NCBI RefSeq assembly: GCF_000701705.1
Contig: NZ_JNJP01000010.1
Location: 13,549 to 77,548 of the forward strand
Origin: Bilophila wadsworthia ATCC 49260
GTDB lineage: Bacteria; Desulfobacterota; Desulfovibrionia; Desulfovibrionales; Desulfovibrionaceae
Length of the DNA stretch: 64,000 nucleotides
Direction: 5' to 3'
Positions 8,989-16,202 of the stretch are shown here, one piece after another; position 1 is the first letter of the stretch; each line of letters starts with the position of its first letter. A model generated the notes under the pieces. It worked only from the letters and a program-made list of their open reading frames with translations, did no database searches and was not told the origin of the DNA. The position numbers were made by a program, and so were the translations under genes.

Positions 8989-9027
8989 AAAAGGGAGGGG
9001 CGCACTGTGGGTGCTCCCCTCCCTTTT
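8989..9027. terminator. Bidirectional terminator between tra operon and mntA
   Basis: Arms 8989-9005 and 9011-9027 are 17 bp with one mismatch and a 5-bp loop. Each outer end carries an A4 or T4 run, so the hairpin can stop transcription on both strands. It separates the rightward tra operon from the leftward toxin-antitoxin operon. Confidence 0.85.
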
Positions 9028-9043
9028 AGGCGTTTTCCCGCGA

Positions 9044-9355
9044 TTATTGCAAAAGGACATAACGGGTAGCTATTTCTTTTTGAAATTCTTCCGGCAGGAG
9101 AGCCCAGTCGTGAACGTCGATCAGAATGGGAATGTCACTTTCCCGGAATGCCGTTCTAAGCCGGTCGATTTCCGAGCTGGGGTTATCAAGCGCGGAGGGA
9201 TTGCGCAGAACAAGATCAAGATCGCTTCCTTCATGCGCTTTTCCTGAAATACGGCTGCCATACGCCCAGACTTGCGCAGCAGGAACGAAGGTGCGAAGAA
9301 GAGCACATACGTCTTTTTTTATCTCGGGATCAAGAAAAAGTTCATGCGGTTTCAT
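9044..9355 (-). CDS. mntA: MntA-type nucleotidyltransferase antitoxin
   Basis: The 103-residue minimal nucleotidyltransferase carries GSRISGKAHEGSDLD, an exact GS-X10-DXD motif (Gly33, Ser34, Asp45, Asp47). In characterised MntA-HepT pairs, MntA transfers AMP to a tyrosine of the HepT toxin and silences it. The ATG at 9355 is preferred over a TTG at 9379 because it aligns with the family start. The gene overlaps hepT by 14 bp. Confidence 0.85.
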   Translation of the reverse strand: MKPHELFLDPEIKKDVCALLRTFVPAAQVWAYGSRISGKAHEGSDLDLVLRNPSALDNPSSEIDRLRTAFRESDIPILIDVHDWALLPEEFQKEIATRYVLLQ

Positions 9356-9764
9356 CTCTTTCGTCCAGTCGTTGTGCAAGTACCCGTGCGTCTTCTATGA
9401 AGTTTTCCACTTGCTTGAGGGCTTCTTCCGCGAGAGTTTCCCCATAATCGTGTGCCGTAAGGTTCCTGTTGTCCCGGTAGGTGAACCAGCGGCTGGCCTC
9501 ATCCGGGGTGAGCAGGCCATGCTTGGCGGCGTGGCGTAATACATCTTTAAAATAGAGCCGGTCCACTTCAGAGGGGGATATGAAAAACTGTTTGAGGTAT
9601 TTTCCTAGAAGTTTGCCTCCTGTCTCAAGAACAAGCTCAAAGCCTTTGATGGTGGCGTTGCGATAGACCTCGTACTCCACACTGCCCGCTTCGGCCTGTT
9701 TGAGGAGGGCGAACGACGCATCCAAGGTTTGAATGCACCGCTTGAAGTGTTTTGTCTGCAACAT
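9342..9764 (-). CDS. hepT: HepT-type HEPN toxin
   Basis: The 140-residue all-helical HEPN protein has RNLTAHDY at residues 100-107, an exact R-X4-H-X-Y motif: Arg and His for RNA cleavage and Tyr as the site AMPylated by MntA in known systems. GGGAGG precedes the ATG. The toxin gene lies first and the antitoxin second. The pair probably stabilises the element or acts as defence. The broader description 'nucleotidyltransferase substrate-binding (HI0074-like)' also fits. Confidence 0.85.
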   Translation of the reverse strand: MLQTKHFKRCIQTLDASFALLKQAEAGSVEYEVYRNATIKGFELVLETGGKLLGKYLKQFFISPSEVDRLYFKDVLRHAAKHGLLTPDEASRWFTYRDNRNLTAHDYGETLAEEALKQVENFIEDARVLAQRLDERDETA

Positions 9765-9773
9765 CCGACCTCC

Positions 9774-10067
9774 CTAGTAATCGTGTTTTTTTAGCCATTC
9801 ATCCAAGGCTTCCCGGACGATTTCCACTTCCTTACGCCGTGTTTCATAGGCGCATTTGCGGAGGCGCTCCGAAAGTGAAAAGGAAAAATTGAATAATTTC
9901 CGCTGATCATTTCTTTCGGGTACAGATTTATGTGTATCTGCTTTTACAGGTTTATATATTTTTGTATCTATATTATTATGTATATCTGTAAGAGGCTCCG
10001 TCTTTCGGAATAACTCCGGGGCGGCAGCTTCTTTTACTTTATCTTTTCCTCTTTCTCCGAGCCCCAT
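9774..10067 (-). CDS. Small partition partner protein (ParB-like function)
   Basis: The 97-residue basic protein begins 1 bp after the parA stop. The C-terminal 45 residues (NFSFSLSERLRKCAYETRRK onward) look like a ribbon-helix-helix or helix-turn-helix DNA-binding unit. The N-terminal half is low-complexity and unusually AT-rich. Small second genes of this kind serve as centromere-binding proteins in type Ib partition operons. The role is inferred from the operon, not from a recognised family. Confidence 0.6.
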   Translation of the reverse strand: MGLGERGKDKVKEAAAPELFRKTEPLTDIHNNIDTKIYKPVKADTHKSVPERNDQRKLFNFSFSLSERLRKCAYETRRKEVEIVREALDEWLKKHDY

Positions 10068-10068
10068 C

Positions 10069-10827
10069 TTATCCCTCCGTTCGCTTCAAGAATTCTTCAG
10101 CAAGGGCGGCGTAATCCTTCGCGCCATAGCTGTTCTTCCTGTACCGATAAACATCTTGCCCGTTGCTCGGCGCTTCCGCAAGACTCACATTGTCCCTGAT
10201 GCGAGAGGATAAGATGGCTTCTCCCCATTCATCCGAGAGGGCTGCGGCCACATCTTTGTTGAGCGTTTTCCGTGAATCAAAAAACGTCAGCACAAGGCCG
10301 AGGATAGCCAAGCCCGGATTGAGTTCCCGCACCATGCTCACTGTTTGCCGGATGAGAGCCAGTCCCGCCAGCGCATAATACTCGACCTGAACGGGAATGA
10401 GGAGGCCGTTGGCCGCATTCAGCGCGTTGACCGTGATCAGGCCTAGAGAGGGAGGGCAATCCAGGAGGATATAGTCATAGTTGGCGGCGACCGATACCAG
10501 GGCTTTCTTCAAGAGGTTCTCCCGGCCTATGCGCCCGGCAAAGGCCATCTCCGCTTCCGCAAGCCGGATATTGGCAGGAAGAAGGTCGAGTTTGTCTTCT
10601 AACGGTCTCCTGGCTTCGGCAATGCTTAAAGCACCGGACAGCACATCGAAGACAGTCTTCTCAATCTTTTGAGGCTCAAGACCGCAGGCATCGCTGAGAT
10701 TGCCTTGTGCATCGAGGTCAACCAGCAGCACCCGTTTGCCCTTTCGAGCGAGAAAGACGCCCAGATTATGAGTGGTCGTAGTTTTCCCCACGCCCCCTTT
10801 TTGATTGCCTATGGCGCATATATACAT
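10069..10827 (-). CDS. parA: ParA partition ATPase
   Basis: The 252-residue ParA/Soj-type ATPase has the deviant Walker A KGGVGKTTTTHN starting at residue 9, LLVDLDAQGN near 35, and LLDCPPSLG near 120. AAGGAG lies before the ATG. With the small downstream gene it forms a partition operon, a plasmid-like function that could keep an excised circular form stable. An AT-rich, repeat-containing region lies directly upstream, where a promoter or centromere would be expected. Confidence 0.92.
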   Translation of the reverse strand: MYICAIGNQKGGVGKTTTTHNLGVFLARKGKRVLLVDLDAQGNLSDACGLEPQKIEKTVFDVLSGALSIAEARRPLEDKLDLLPANIRLAEAEMAFAGRIGRENLLKKALVSVAANYDYILLDCPPSLGLITVNALNAANGLLIPVQVEYYALAGLALIRQTVSMVRELNPGLAILGLVLTFFDSRKTLNKDVAAALSDEWGEAILSSRIRDNVSLAEAPSNGQDVYRYRKNSYGAKDYAALAEEFLKRTEG

Positions 10828-10849
10828 GGCAATTCTCCTTGTAAGTCAG

Positions 10850-10930
10850 TATAGCATATCGTATTTATATATTTATGTAAATATAAATATCATTATTTTA
10901 ATATTTATATGAATATATATTTATATAAAT
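10850..10930. promoter_or_regulatory. AT-rich region upstream of parA (promoter or centromere candidate)
   Basis: This stretch is almost entirely A and T and repeats the words ATATTTATAT and TTTATATAAAT on both strands. The surrounding DNA is GC-rich. It lies upstream of parA, where partition promoters and centromere sites are found. No single promoter can be chosen. Confidence 0.45.
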
Positions 10931-10935
10931 GAGGG

Positions 10936-11093
10936 TGCGCCAGTGGGCGCATCTTCCGCGCCATCGCTCGAAGACTCGCTCTGTCACGGAAGCAGACCCG
11001 ACCCTTGGGAGCAGAGGAGGGGAAGGAAAGGGTTGCGCGAATACGCGCAACTTCCGCGCCTTCACTCCCGTTGGTCGTTCAGTCACGGAAGCA
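10936..11093. repeat. Two 59/60-bp direct repeats with internal hairpins
   Basis: Copy 1 is 10936-10994 and copy 2 is 11034-11093, with starts 98 bp apart. Both begin with a short GCGC-containing hairpin, continue with CTTCCGCGCC and end with GTCACGGAAGCA; the middles differ. Inside each copy, CTTCCG and CGGAAG can pair. The conserved ends with diverged middles suggest protein or structural sites such as iterons, parS or a transfer/replication origin. No gene is supported here. Confidence 0.6.
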
Positions 11094-11126
11094 AGCCCGC
11101 TTTCCTCAAATCTTCTTTTTTCCGGC

Positions 11127-11217
11127 GTTGAGACGCCTTTGAAGCAGAACCCCTCCGAGGCCTTCTCCTTTTGGTGAAAGGCCTCGGAGGGGTTCTGTCT
11201 GAAAGGCAGGTCTCAAC
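11127..11217. repeat. Long palindrome upstream of klcA
   Basis: A perfect 20-bp inverted repeat (arms 11145-11164 and 11178-11197, 13-bp loop) is nested inside further complementary arms: GTTGAGAC at 11127-11134 with GTCTCAAC at 11210-11217, and CCTTT with AAAGG between them. The total span is 91 bp. As RNA it would form a long stable stem just before klcA. It could be an attenuator, a single-strand origin or a lagging-strand promoter active in single-stranded DNA. Confidence 0.65.
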
Positions 11218-11252
11218 TCCAGGAAAGAAACTCGCAGTCTGGGAGGACAACA

Positions 11253-11669
11253 ATGGAGTCTTTTGAATTTGAAGTCATTACGGCAACGAGGGTTCCCGAT
11301 GAGGACCGCCTGAACTTCTGGAGCCGTCATGTCGGACCCAAGTACATGCTGAGCTTTGAACGGCATGTGTTTGGCTGGATGAGGAGGTTGTGCGGAGACT
11401 ATGATGGAGGATTCTGGGAGTTTTACGAGCTGAGCAACGGCGGCTTTTACATCGCTCCCGAGAATGGGAGCAAGATGCGCCTGGTATGGCCCGGAAACTA
11501 CTTCGATGGAGAAATGTCTCCCGATGCTGCCGGCATCGTGGCCACGCTTTACGCGCTCAACGTCTTTGCGGAACAGGCAGGCCCTTATTTCAGCGACAAG
11601 TACATTCAGCTTTACGAGTTCATGCGGCTTCACCCTGAAGCCGAAGTAATTCGTGCGGCCATTGATTAA
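11253..11669 (+). CDS. klcA: KlcA/ArdB-type antirestriction protein
   Basis: The 138-residue protein contains RHVFGWMRRLCGDYDGG and FWEFYELSNGGFYIAP, the hallmark core of the KlcA/ArdB family, which blocks type I restriction enzymes in recipients. The usual length is about 140 residues. GGAGG precedes the ATG. It is preceded by a 91-bp palindrome and followed by a hairpin (11677-11707), so it appears to be its own transcription unit. Early expression in the recipient would fit its role. Confidence 0.92.
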   Translation: MESFEFEVITATRVPDEDRLNFWSRHVGPKYMLSFERHVFGWMRRLCGDYDGGFWEFYELSNGGFYIAPENGSKMRLVWPGNYFDGEMSPDAAGIVATLYALNVFAEQAGPYFSDKYIQLYEFMRLHPEAEVIRAAID

Positions 11670-11676
11670 AACAAGT

Positions 11677-11707
11677 GCCCCCTGTCGTAACCGGAGCGGC
11701 AGGGGGC
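11677..11707 (+). terminator. Hairpin after klcA
   Basis: An 8-bp GC-rich perfect stem (11677-11684 with 11700-11707) follows the klcA stop directly. There is no U-tract, so it may be a Rho-assisted terminator or an mRNA 3'-end stabiliser. Confidence 0.45.
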
Positions 11708-11739
11708 TGAACCCGCACCCGGCGATATGAGGATAAGAG

Positions 11740-11907
11740 ATGCGGAGTTGTGAAGATACTTATCGGCAAAAGGGAAAGACTGTCAAATCCTGTACGTTTC
11801 TGCTGCCGGGCGAGAAGACGCCAAGAACCTGTTCGTTCCAGGAGATGATGCGGATCATCAGGGACAGATGTCCCAACGGGAAACTTAAGGAGCTGCGGAT
11901 AGCTTGA
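11740..11907 (+). CDS. Small basic protein downstream of klcA, unknown
   Basis: A 55-codon frame starts with ATG at 11740, preceded by GAGGATAAGAG. The product is basic, with Lys/Arg along its length and two cysteines (SCEDTYRQKGK early, CSFQEMMRIIRDRCPNGK later). The central FQEMMRIIRD looks helical. No family is recognised. It sits in the same direction as klcA and ahead of the membrane protein gene, in the antirestriction block. Confidence 0.5.
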   Translation: MRSCEDTYRQKGKTVKSCTFLLPGEKTPRTCSFQEMMRIIRDRCPNGKLKELRIA

Positions 11908-11910
11908 GGT

Positions 11911-13380
11911 TTAACCGGGGGTATCCCGGAAGGGTGCCCCCGTATACGGAGGGGTCGTATGTATATCGGTTCTGGACTTGGAGGGATAGTCCTGTTCATC
12001 TGCGGGATATTTTGGCTGGGGGAACATCCGGGCGTTTTGGCTGTTCTGGACTTTCTGTTTCAGCTTTTCCTGTTTTGCCTGCTGGGAAAGATTGTTCTTG
12101 TTCCCGCTTGTTATCTTGGCGTGTTGCTGAAGGACTGGCGGATAGTGCTGTTCGGTTTCTCCTTCATGTTCAGCGTATTCATTCGCTGGATGATCGTGCT
12201 GCTGTTCGATTTTCGAATAGGAAAGGTCTTCCCCGTCGTGGAATACGGATACGGCATTCCCTACTCTCTGGCGTGCGCCGTCGTCGTTTATCTTGTTCTT
12301 TGGAACATTCCGCTTGTGCGGGAGGTTCTGCGGGAGGCTCTGCGGGAGGCTCAAGGATGACCCGAAGAAGTCCGGCATGGCTTCGATGGCTTTGACTTTT
12401 TGTGCCCAGTCGACATGCTCGTACACATCAAGGATCATTCTTGCCGATTCATGGCCCATGATTTCCGCACTGGTTTTGAGATCGGCTCCGGAACGGATGG
12501 CATAGGTGGCATAGGCATGGCGTAAGTCATATGGTCTAAAAGGGCGGATACCCGCCTTGCGAATCGCTGTTTTCCAGGCCGAACCAATCTTGCGGACGGG
12601 TTTCCCCGCCCAGGAAATGACGTAAGGGCAGTCTCCGTCCTGGCGTTGCCATTGTGCAAGTAGCGGCAGGAGTTCCTTCCGGATCGGGACATCTCTTTTC
12701 GCAAGTCTGCCGCCTTTGTTGGCGCTGGGCATACTGATTACGCCATGAGCCAGGTCCACGTCGTCCCAGGTCAGAGAAAAAAGTTCGCTTGGACCTACGC
12801 GAGCGCCCGTGTAGATGCCGAGCAGGATGACCCTCCGGATATGGGGAGAAGCCGCATGAAGAAGAGCCGACAGTTCCGAAATCGTTGGAGGAGGCGTTCG
12901 CCTGTTTTTCCCTTTGGGAATCGACCATCGTTCGATCTGTTCGGGAAGGAGTCCCTCGCGCCATCCCCAGTTCATGATCGAGCGCAACAGCGAGGTTCGT
13001 CTGTGGATCGTGGACTGCGCCTTGCCGGCCTGTTTCTGGATTGAGCAGAATGCCGAGATGTCGGCTCGGGTGATGGACAGAGAGGATCGGCGGGAAAAGA
13101 AGTCGAGCAGAGGTTTGGCGTGGTACATATCCTGTTTGATGGTAATTGAAGATTTGGAGCAACGAAGGAAGTGCAGATCGAACAGTTCCCTTACGGAGAT
13201 GGACTTCCTTTGCCTCTTTGGAGTCCTGAGAAGAAGTTCCTTGTGGAAAATGGTTTCTTGTATTTGGGAGAACGTCAGGGCTGCCTGTTCCGAGTCGCAT
13301 TCGTGTCGGAGGGATGTTCCATGTGATTTCCATGTTACGATCCATTTTTTCTTGCGTATTGAATACCGGACTGTAGCCAT
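11911..13380 (-). CDS. rci: Tyrosine recombinase, probable shufflon recombinase (Rci-like)
   Basis: From the ATG at 13380 (AAGGA upstream) the protein is 489 residues. The catalytic domain shows the first Arg in YTGARVGPSELFSLTW, RPYDLRHAYATY with the second Arg, GHESARMI, and the nucleophile in VYEHVDW. After residue 345 or so an unusual polar Gln/Asn/Lys-rich tail of about 140 residues follows, antisense to a membrane protein gene. R64 Rci is also a tyrosine recombinase with a C-terminal extension, encoded beside its shufflon. The adjacent inversion cassettes make Rci a better call than an element integrase, though the latter is not excluded. Confidence 0.75.
   Translation of the reverse strand: MATVRYSIRKKKWIVTWKSHGTSLRHECDSEQAALTFSQIQETIFHKELLLRTPKRQRKSISVRELFDLHFLRCSKSSITIKQDMYHAKPLLDFFSRRSSLSITRADISAFCSIQKQAGKAQSTIHRRTSLLRSIMNWGWREGLLPEQIERWSIPKGKNRRTPPPTISELSALLHAASPHIRRVILLGIYTGARVGPSELFSLTWDDVDLAHGVISMPSANKGGRLAKRDVPIRKELLPLLAQWQRQDGDCPYVISWAGKPVRKIGSAWKTAIRKAGIRPFRPYDLRHAYATYAIRSGADLKTSAEIMGHESARMILDVYEHVDWAQKVKAIEAMPDFFGSSLSLPQSLPQNLPHKRNVPKNKINDDGARQRVGNAVSVFHDGEDLSYSKIEQQHDHPANEYAEHEGETEQHYPPVLQQHAKITSGNKNNLSQQAKQEKLKQKVQNSQNARMFPQPKYPADEQDYPSKSRTDIHTTPPYTGAPFRDTPG
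11959..12360 (+). CDS. Hydrophobic membrane protein overlapping the recombinase tail
   Basis: The 133-residue frame starts with ATG at 11959, with GGAGG 6 bp upstream. It has about four membrane segments (residues 5-20, 27-50, 62-82 and 97-115) and a charged C-terminus made from repeated codons (REVLREALREAQG). It lies wholly antisense to the last third of the recombinase frame. The good ribosome site favours a real gene, in which case the recombinase may be read through or its tail may be non-essential. Function unknown. Confidence 0.5.
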   Translation: MYIGSGLGGIVLFICGIFWLGEHPGVLAVLDFLFQLFLFCLLGKIVLVPACYLGVLLKDWRIVLFGFSFMFSVFIRWMIVLLFDFRIGKVFPVVEYGYGIPYSLACAVVVYLVLWNIPLVREVLREALREAQG

Positions 13381-13516
13381 GATGTGCTTCCTTTTATTTT
13401 TTGAATAGGTACGATTGGTATGACTGGACAGAGTTAACGTATTCACATAAAGATATTTGAAAAACAAGTTTTGATGCTATAGAGACAAAACGTTCTTGGT
13501 ATGAAGAGAGGGTATT

Positions 13517-14017
13517 ATGATTAAGGATTCAGAATTGTTGAAACTGATTATGGAAAGGTATCCTGAACAACCTTTCAATTTTATCCTTGAGCAATTTACA
13601 ATTTTCAAGGCTGGTCTTATTGAGGCCAATGGTAAACTTGCCGAAAGAGATATGGTTGAGGATATTGCCGAGTCTGCAAAGATTGAGACAACTCAAGATG
13701 CGGTATCGGAACCAGAAACCGATATGCCTCCAGCTCAACCCAAGAAGAAATACACGAGACGAAATTTGGTGGCGAAGCCGGAAGAAGCGATTGGAAAAGA
13801 GTTCGTAGAGTGCTGCCTGTGCGGTAGGAAAGTTCAGAACCTGACGGCAAGGCATTTGTTGTCCCATGGCATCTCCATGGATGAATACAAAAAGTTGTGT
13901 GGTTATGCTCCCGATCAAAAGTTGATTTGTGGTAATCTCATGGAAAAGTTACAGAAAAATGTTTTGAGGGCGTATAATTCCAGAAAGAAAAAACTATCGG
14001 GAGAGCATTTGAAATAA
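13517..14017 (+). CDS. MucR/Ros-family zinc-finger transcription regulator
   Basis: The 166-residue protein carries in its C-terminal half CCLCGRKVQNLTARHLLSHG followed by EYKKLCGY, the C2H2-type zinc finger and following helix typical of MucR/Ros regulators. The N-terminal 90 residues are acidic and disordered. It is transcribed away from the recombinase gene, with which it shares a 136-bp promoter region, and ends at a terminator just before the shufflon. It may control recombinase or pilus expression; that is inference. Confidence 0.85.
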   Translation: MIKDSELLKLIMERYPEQPFNFILEQFTIFKAGLIEANGKLAERDMVEDIAESAKIETTQDAVSEPETDMPPAQPKKKYTRRNLVAKPEEAIGKEFVECCLCGRKVQNLTARHLLSHGISMDEYKKLCGYAPDQKLICGNLMEKLQKNVLRAYNSRKKKLSGEHLK

Positions 14018-14031
14018 GTCGGATATCAGTT

Positions 14032-14056
14032 GCCCTGAATGAGTTTCATTTAGGGC
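14032..14056 (+). terminator. Terminator of the MucR-type gene
   Basis: An 11-bp stem with one mismatch (14032-14042 with 14046-14056) is followed by ATTTCTTTT. It insulates the regulator from shufflon cassette 1. Confidence 0.75.
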
Positions 14057-14160
14057 ATTTCTTTTGTCAGGAGATGACGCCACATGCGTCATTCCAATAG
14101 CGACGAGTATAGCATGTGCCATTTTATTATGGTGAAATGACTAATTTTTCATGTCCTCTT

Positions 14161-14179
14161 CCAGTATATCCGGAACTGG
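14161..14179 (+). repeat. Shufflon site 1
   Basis: CCAGTATATCCGGAACTGG. The outer CCAGT and ACTGG are complementary arms. It encodes Val-Tyr-Pro-Glu-Leu of cassette 1. Confidence 0.85.
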
Positions 14180-14523
14180 CCGCGTTGGTGGGTGCGACTG
14201 TCCCTGACTATCGGGGATACTTTTTGCGGGGAGTTGGTGGAAACAGCGCCAGTTTGGGAGAGAAACAAGGAGATGCCATAAAGCATCCAACAACTGAGAG
14301 CGTATTGCATTTTTGGAAAAGTTTTGAAAACTGCTGGGCGACAGGAGTATTTTCCATACCAAATCAATCAGAATACGATGTTACAATTAAAAAAAGTAAC
14401 TCCGGTCACAGCTTCCCAAGGAAACTCCGGTTCGATCTCGCCAACGCTTGGGAATCCGGTTATACAGCGGTAGAGACGCGCCCGGTGAACCGGGCAGTTC
14501 GCTACCTCATCCGGGCCAGATGA
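14161..14523 (+). other. Silent shufflon cassette 1 (tail-collar C-terminus)
   Basis: From site 1 the frame reads PVYPELAALVGATVPDYRGY and ends with RPVNRAVRYLIRAR at a TGA (14521-14523), about 120 residues. The YPEL, FLRG and RPVNRAVRYL blocks are tail-collar motifs shared with the expressed protein; the middle is different. No ribosome site precedes it, so it is expressed only if inverted to the constant N-terminus. In the track of possible starts only a chance ATG at 14116 lies upstream. Confidence 0.85.
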
Positions 14524-14568
14524 CTTGCCAAACTTTCCGAATCGCCTTATCTTAAAACGCAAGAGGGA

Positions 14569-14598
14569 CGGCAAGTGCTGTAACACCTACCGTCCCAT
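14569..14598 (+). terminator. Hairpin after cassette 1
   Basis: GGGACGG pairs with CCGTCCC around a 15-17-base loop shortly after the cassette 1 stop. A further GC stem and a T5 run (near 14610-14616) follow. It would end the transcript when this cassette is in use. Confidence 0.5.
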
Positions 14599-14640
14599 TG
14601 TGCGGGGTCTTTTTCGGGACTCCCCTAGCAGGAACACATA

Positions 14641-14709
14641 ATTCCCACTGAACAGCCCCTAACAGTCTAGTCCACTGTTAGGGGCGTTGCTTTGTCCAGT
14701 GGGCTGTTT
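14641..14709. terminator. Nested hairpin after the 30-codon ORF
   Basis: GCCCCTAACAGT and ACTGTTAGGGGC form a 12-bp perfect stem around a 7-base loop, nested inside CCCACTG/CAGTGGG arms. It directly follows the minus-strand 30-codon ORF and faces the end of cassette 1, so it can separate the two convergent reading frames. Confidence 0.65.
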
Positions 14710-14802
14710 CTAGCTCAGGAACTCGTCCATCAGCCAATTAAACAGCCGGACAAGGGCAGCCCAAACAGCGGCCTTTGCCAGCATACGGATGAATCCGTAC
14801 AT
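14710..14802 (-). CDS. 30-residue amphipathic peptide ORF, shufflon copy A
   Basis: An ATG at 14802 opens a 30-codon frame ending in TAG, with AAGGAGG 12 bp upstream and a strong hairpin downstream. It shares the pattern MYxxxRxxxKAAxWxA, then RLxxWLMxxxLS, with the ORF at 17918-18010: equal length and about 15 of 30 residues identical. The sequence would make an amphipathic or membrane-seeking helix with basic residues. It lies convergent to cassette 1. No family is recognised; toxin-like, holin-like or regulatory roles are all possible. Confidence 0.55.
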   Translation of the reverse strand: MYGFIRMLAKAAVWAALVRLFNWLMDEFLS

Positions 14803-14937
14803 GGTGGCATGGAACCTCCTTGTATTCCCCCGCTGGTGACTGAACAGGGAAGTCCCGACGGGAAATCTACACGGGGTTGCATGTCATATCAAGCCGTAGA
14901 TATACCCCTGTGTTGTTTAGATTTTTGAGCGGACATT

Positions 14938-14956
14938 CCAGTCTATCCGGAACTGG
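14938..14956 (+). repeat. Shufflon site 2
   Basis: CCAGTCTATCCGGAACTGG, plus orientation, at the start of cassette 2. Confidence 0.85.
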
Positions 14957-15309
14957 TCGGGATTGTCGGCTCGACCGTACCGGACTACCGGGGGATATTC
15001 CTGCGCGGCCAAGGTTCACAGACGAGTACACATTACGGCACCGTGGCGCATTCCAGTGCAGCGCTTGGCCAGCTTCAGGGAGATGGAATCAGGACGATTT
15101 GGGGAACCTTTGTAGGCGGTGATTGGTCTGGACACAATAATCAGGGAGGATCGAGTGGAGCCTTTTGGCCTTCGGGGAATGCAGGAGTACAAGAGGGCAA
15201 TAGATACGACCAGATACGCTACAGTTTTGATGTATCGCGTGTCACTCCTGTGGTTGGTGAAGTACGCCCGGTGAACCGGGCTGTTCGGTATCTCATTAGG
15301 TCAAGATAA
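14938..15309 (+). other. Silent shufflon cassette 2 (tail-collar C-terminus)
   Basis: From site 2 the frame encodes about 123 residues, from VYPELVGIVGSTVPDYRG to VRPVNRAVRYLIRSR. The block LGQLQGDGIRTIWG and the ending VTPVVGEVRPVNRAVRYL are close to the expressed cassette at 18205-18581, so this is a diverged version of the same type. It faces cassette 3 across a bidirectional terminator and would be activated by inversion with the site at 18581. Confidence 0.87.
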
Positions 15310-15329
15310 CATTGAAATACAGGTAGATA

Positions 15330-15381
15330 ATAAGATAAAGCAACGCCAAATAAGTTCTTCCTTGGCGTTGCTTTATCTTAT
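15330..15381. terminator. Bidirectional terminator between cassettes 2 and 3
   Basis: Perfect 20-bp arms (15330-15349 and 15362-15381) surround a 12-base loop, with A/T-rich outer ends on both sides. It serves whichever of the two convergent cassettes is expressed. Confidence 0.85.
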
Positions 15382-15418
15382 ACAAAATATATAATTACAT
15401 ATTTACATATATATAGAT

Positions 15419-16150
15419 TTATGGTTTCGCCCGAATGAGACAGCGGACGTAGATGTGATCTGGAGCTGTCTCAGCGTCTCCGGTATAATCCGTCGGATTA
15501 CCACCGCCTTGCCCAATAGAGCCCGATACAGCTCCATTCTGAAGCGTTCCAGAGACGGAACTAGCATTGGCTGTTCCCGCGACTGTTCCGTTGGCCGTAC
15601 CGGAAATACTCCCGCCACCCGTGCTGCCCCAGATTGCTCCACCGGAAGTTGTACCGGCCATAGGCGTTGAAGAAGAGGTTCCTATTGGGACATACACCGT
15701 ATCAATATTTCCGTCACTACCGGTTCGTCTGAGGTAAATACCTCCTCCCTGTGCATATCCGTTGGCTTTTGTGGCGTAGTAGGAAGGCATGGAATGCCCC
15801 ACATCTTGCGAAAGAACAAAGTATCCCCCGCTGCTTGATGTACTCCCCTGATAGGAAAAATTCTGCCCCCCAGCACCACCGCTGGTAATCGTCTGCCCTG
15901 AAGCGGAACCGGAGACGCTAAGGCTGGCAGAAGCAGAAAAGGATTGTCCCCTAGCCGTACCAGTAAGAGCCGTGGAGACGAGCTGGCCGGAAAACGAATG
16001 TGTGTGCGTCGGCTGCGTATGGTTGTGGCTCTTGATCGAGTTGGCCACCGTCTGCCCTACGCTGTGTCCAGAGGATACTCCGCGTAGGAAACGCCCCCGG
16101 TAATCAGGCACTCGGCTGCCGACAACCCCGACCAGTTCCGGATATACTGG
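15419..16150 (-). other. Silent shufflon cassette 3 (long Gly/Ser/Thr-rich tail-collar C-terminus)
   Basis: From site 3 the frame encodes about 243 residues: VYPELVGVVGSRVPDYRGRF, a His/Thr block SHNHTQPTHTHSFSG, then repeats of the form SGTA.G and ending DHIYVRCLIRAKP. The repeats resemble phage tail-fibre shafts. The first 70 residues are nearly identical to cassette 5, while the middles differ strongly, a mosaic pattern expected of binding variants. It is in the same orientation as the expressed cassette, so two inversions are needed to express it. Confidence 0.87.
16132..16150 (-). repeat. Shufflon site 3
   Basis: Reads CCAGTATATCCGGAACTGG on the minus strand at the start of cassette 3. 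Confidence 0.85.
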
Positions 16151-16202
16151 TATTGAAATGATAATATGTTAAAACAAAAGAGTAAAATTGCAAAGAATGG
16201 TA

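Noticed and set aside
8730..8990. 86-codon frame overlapping the small membrane protein
   Set aside because: It overlaps the 62-codon frame in another phase, runs almost into the terminator and has no protein-like pattern.
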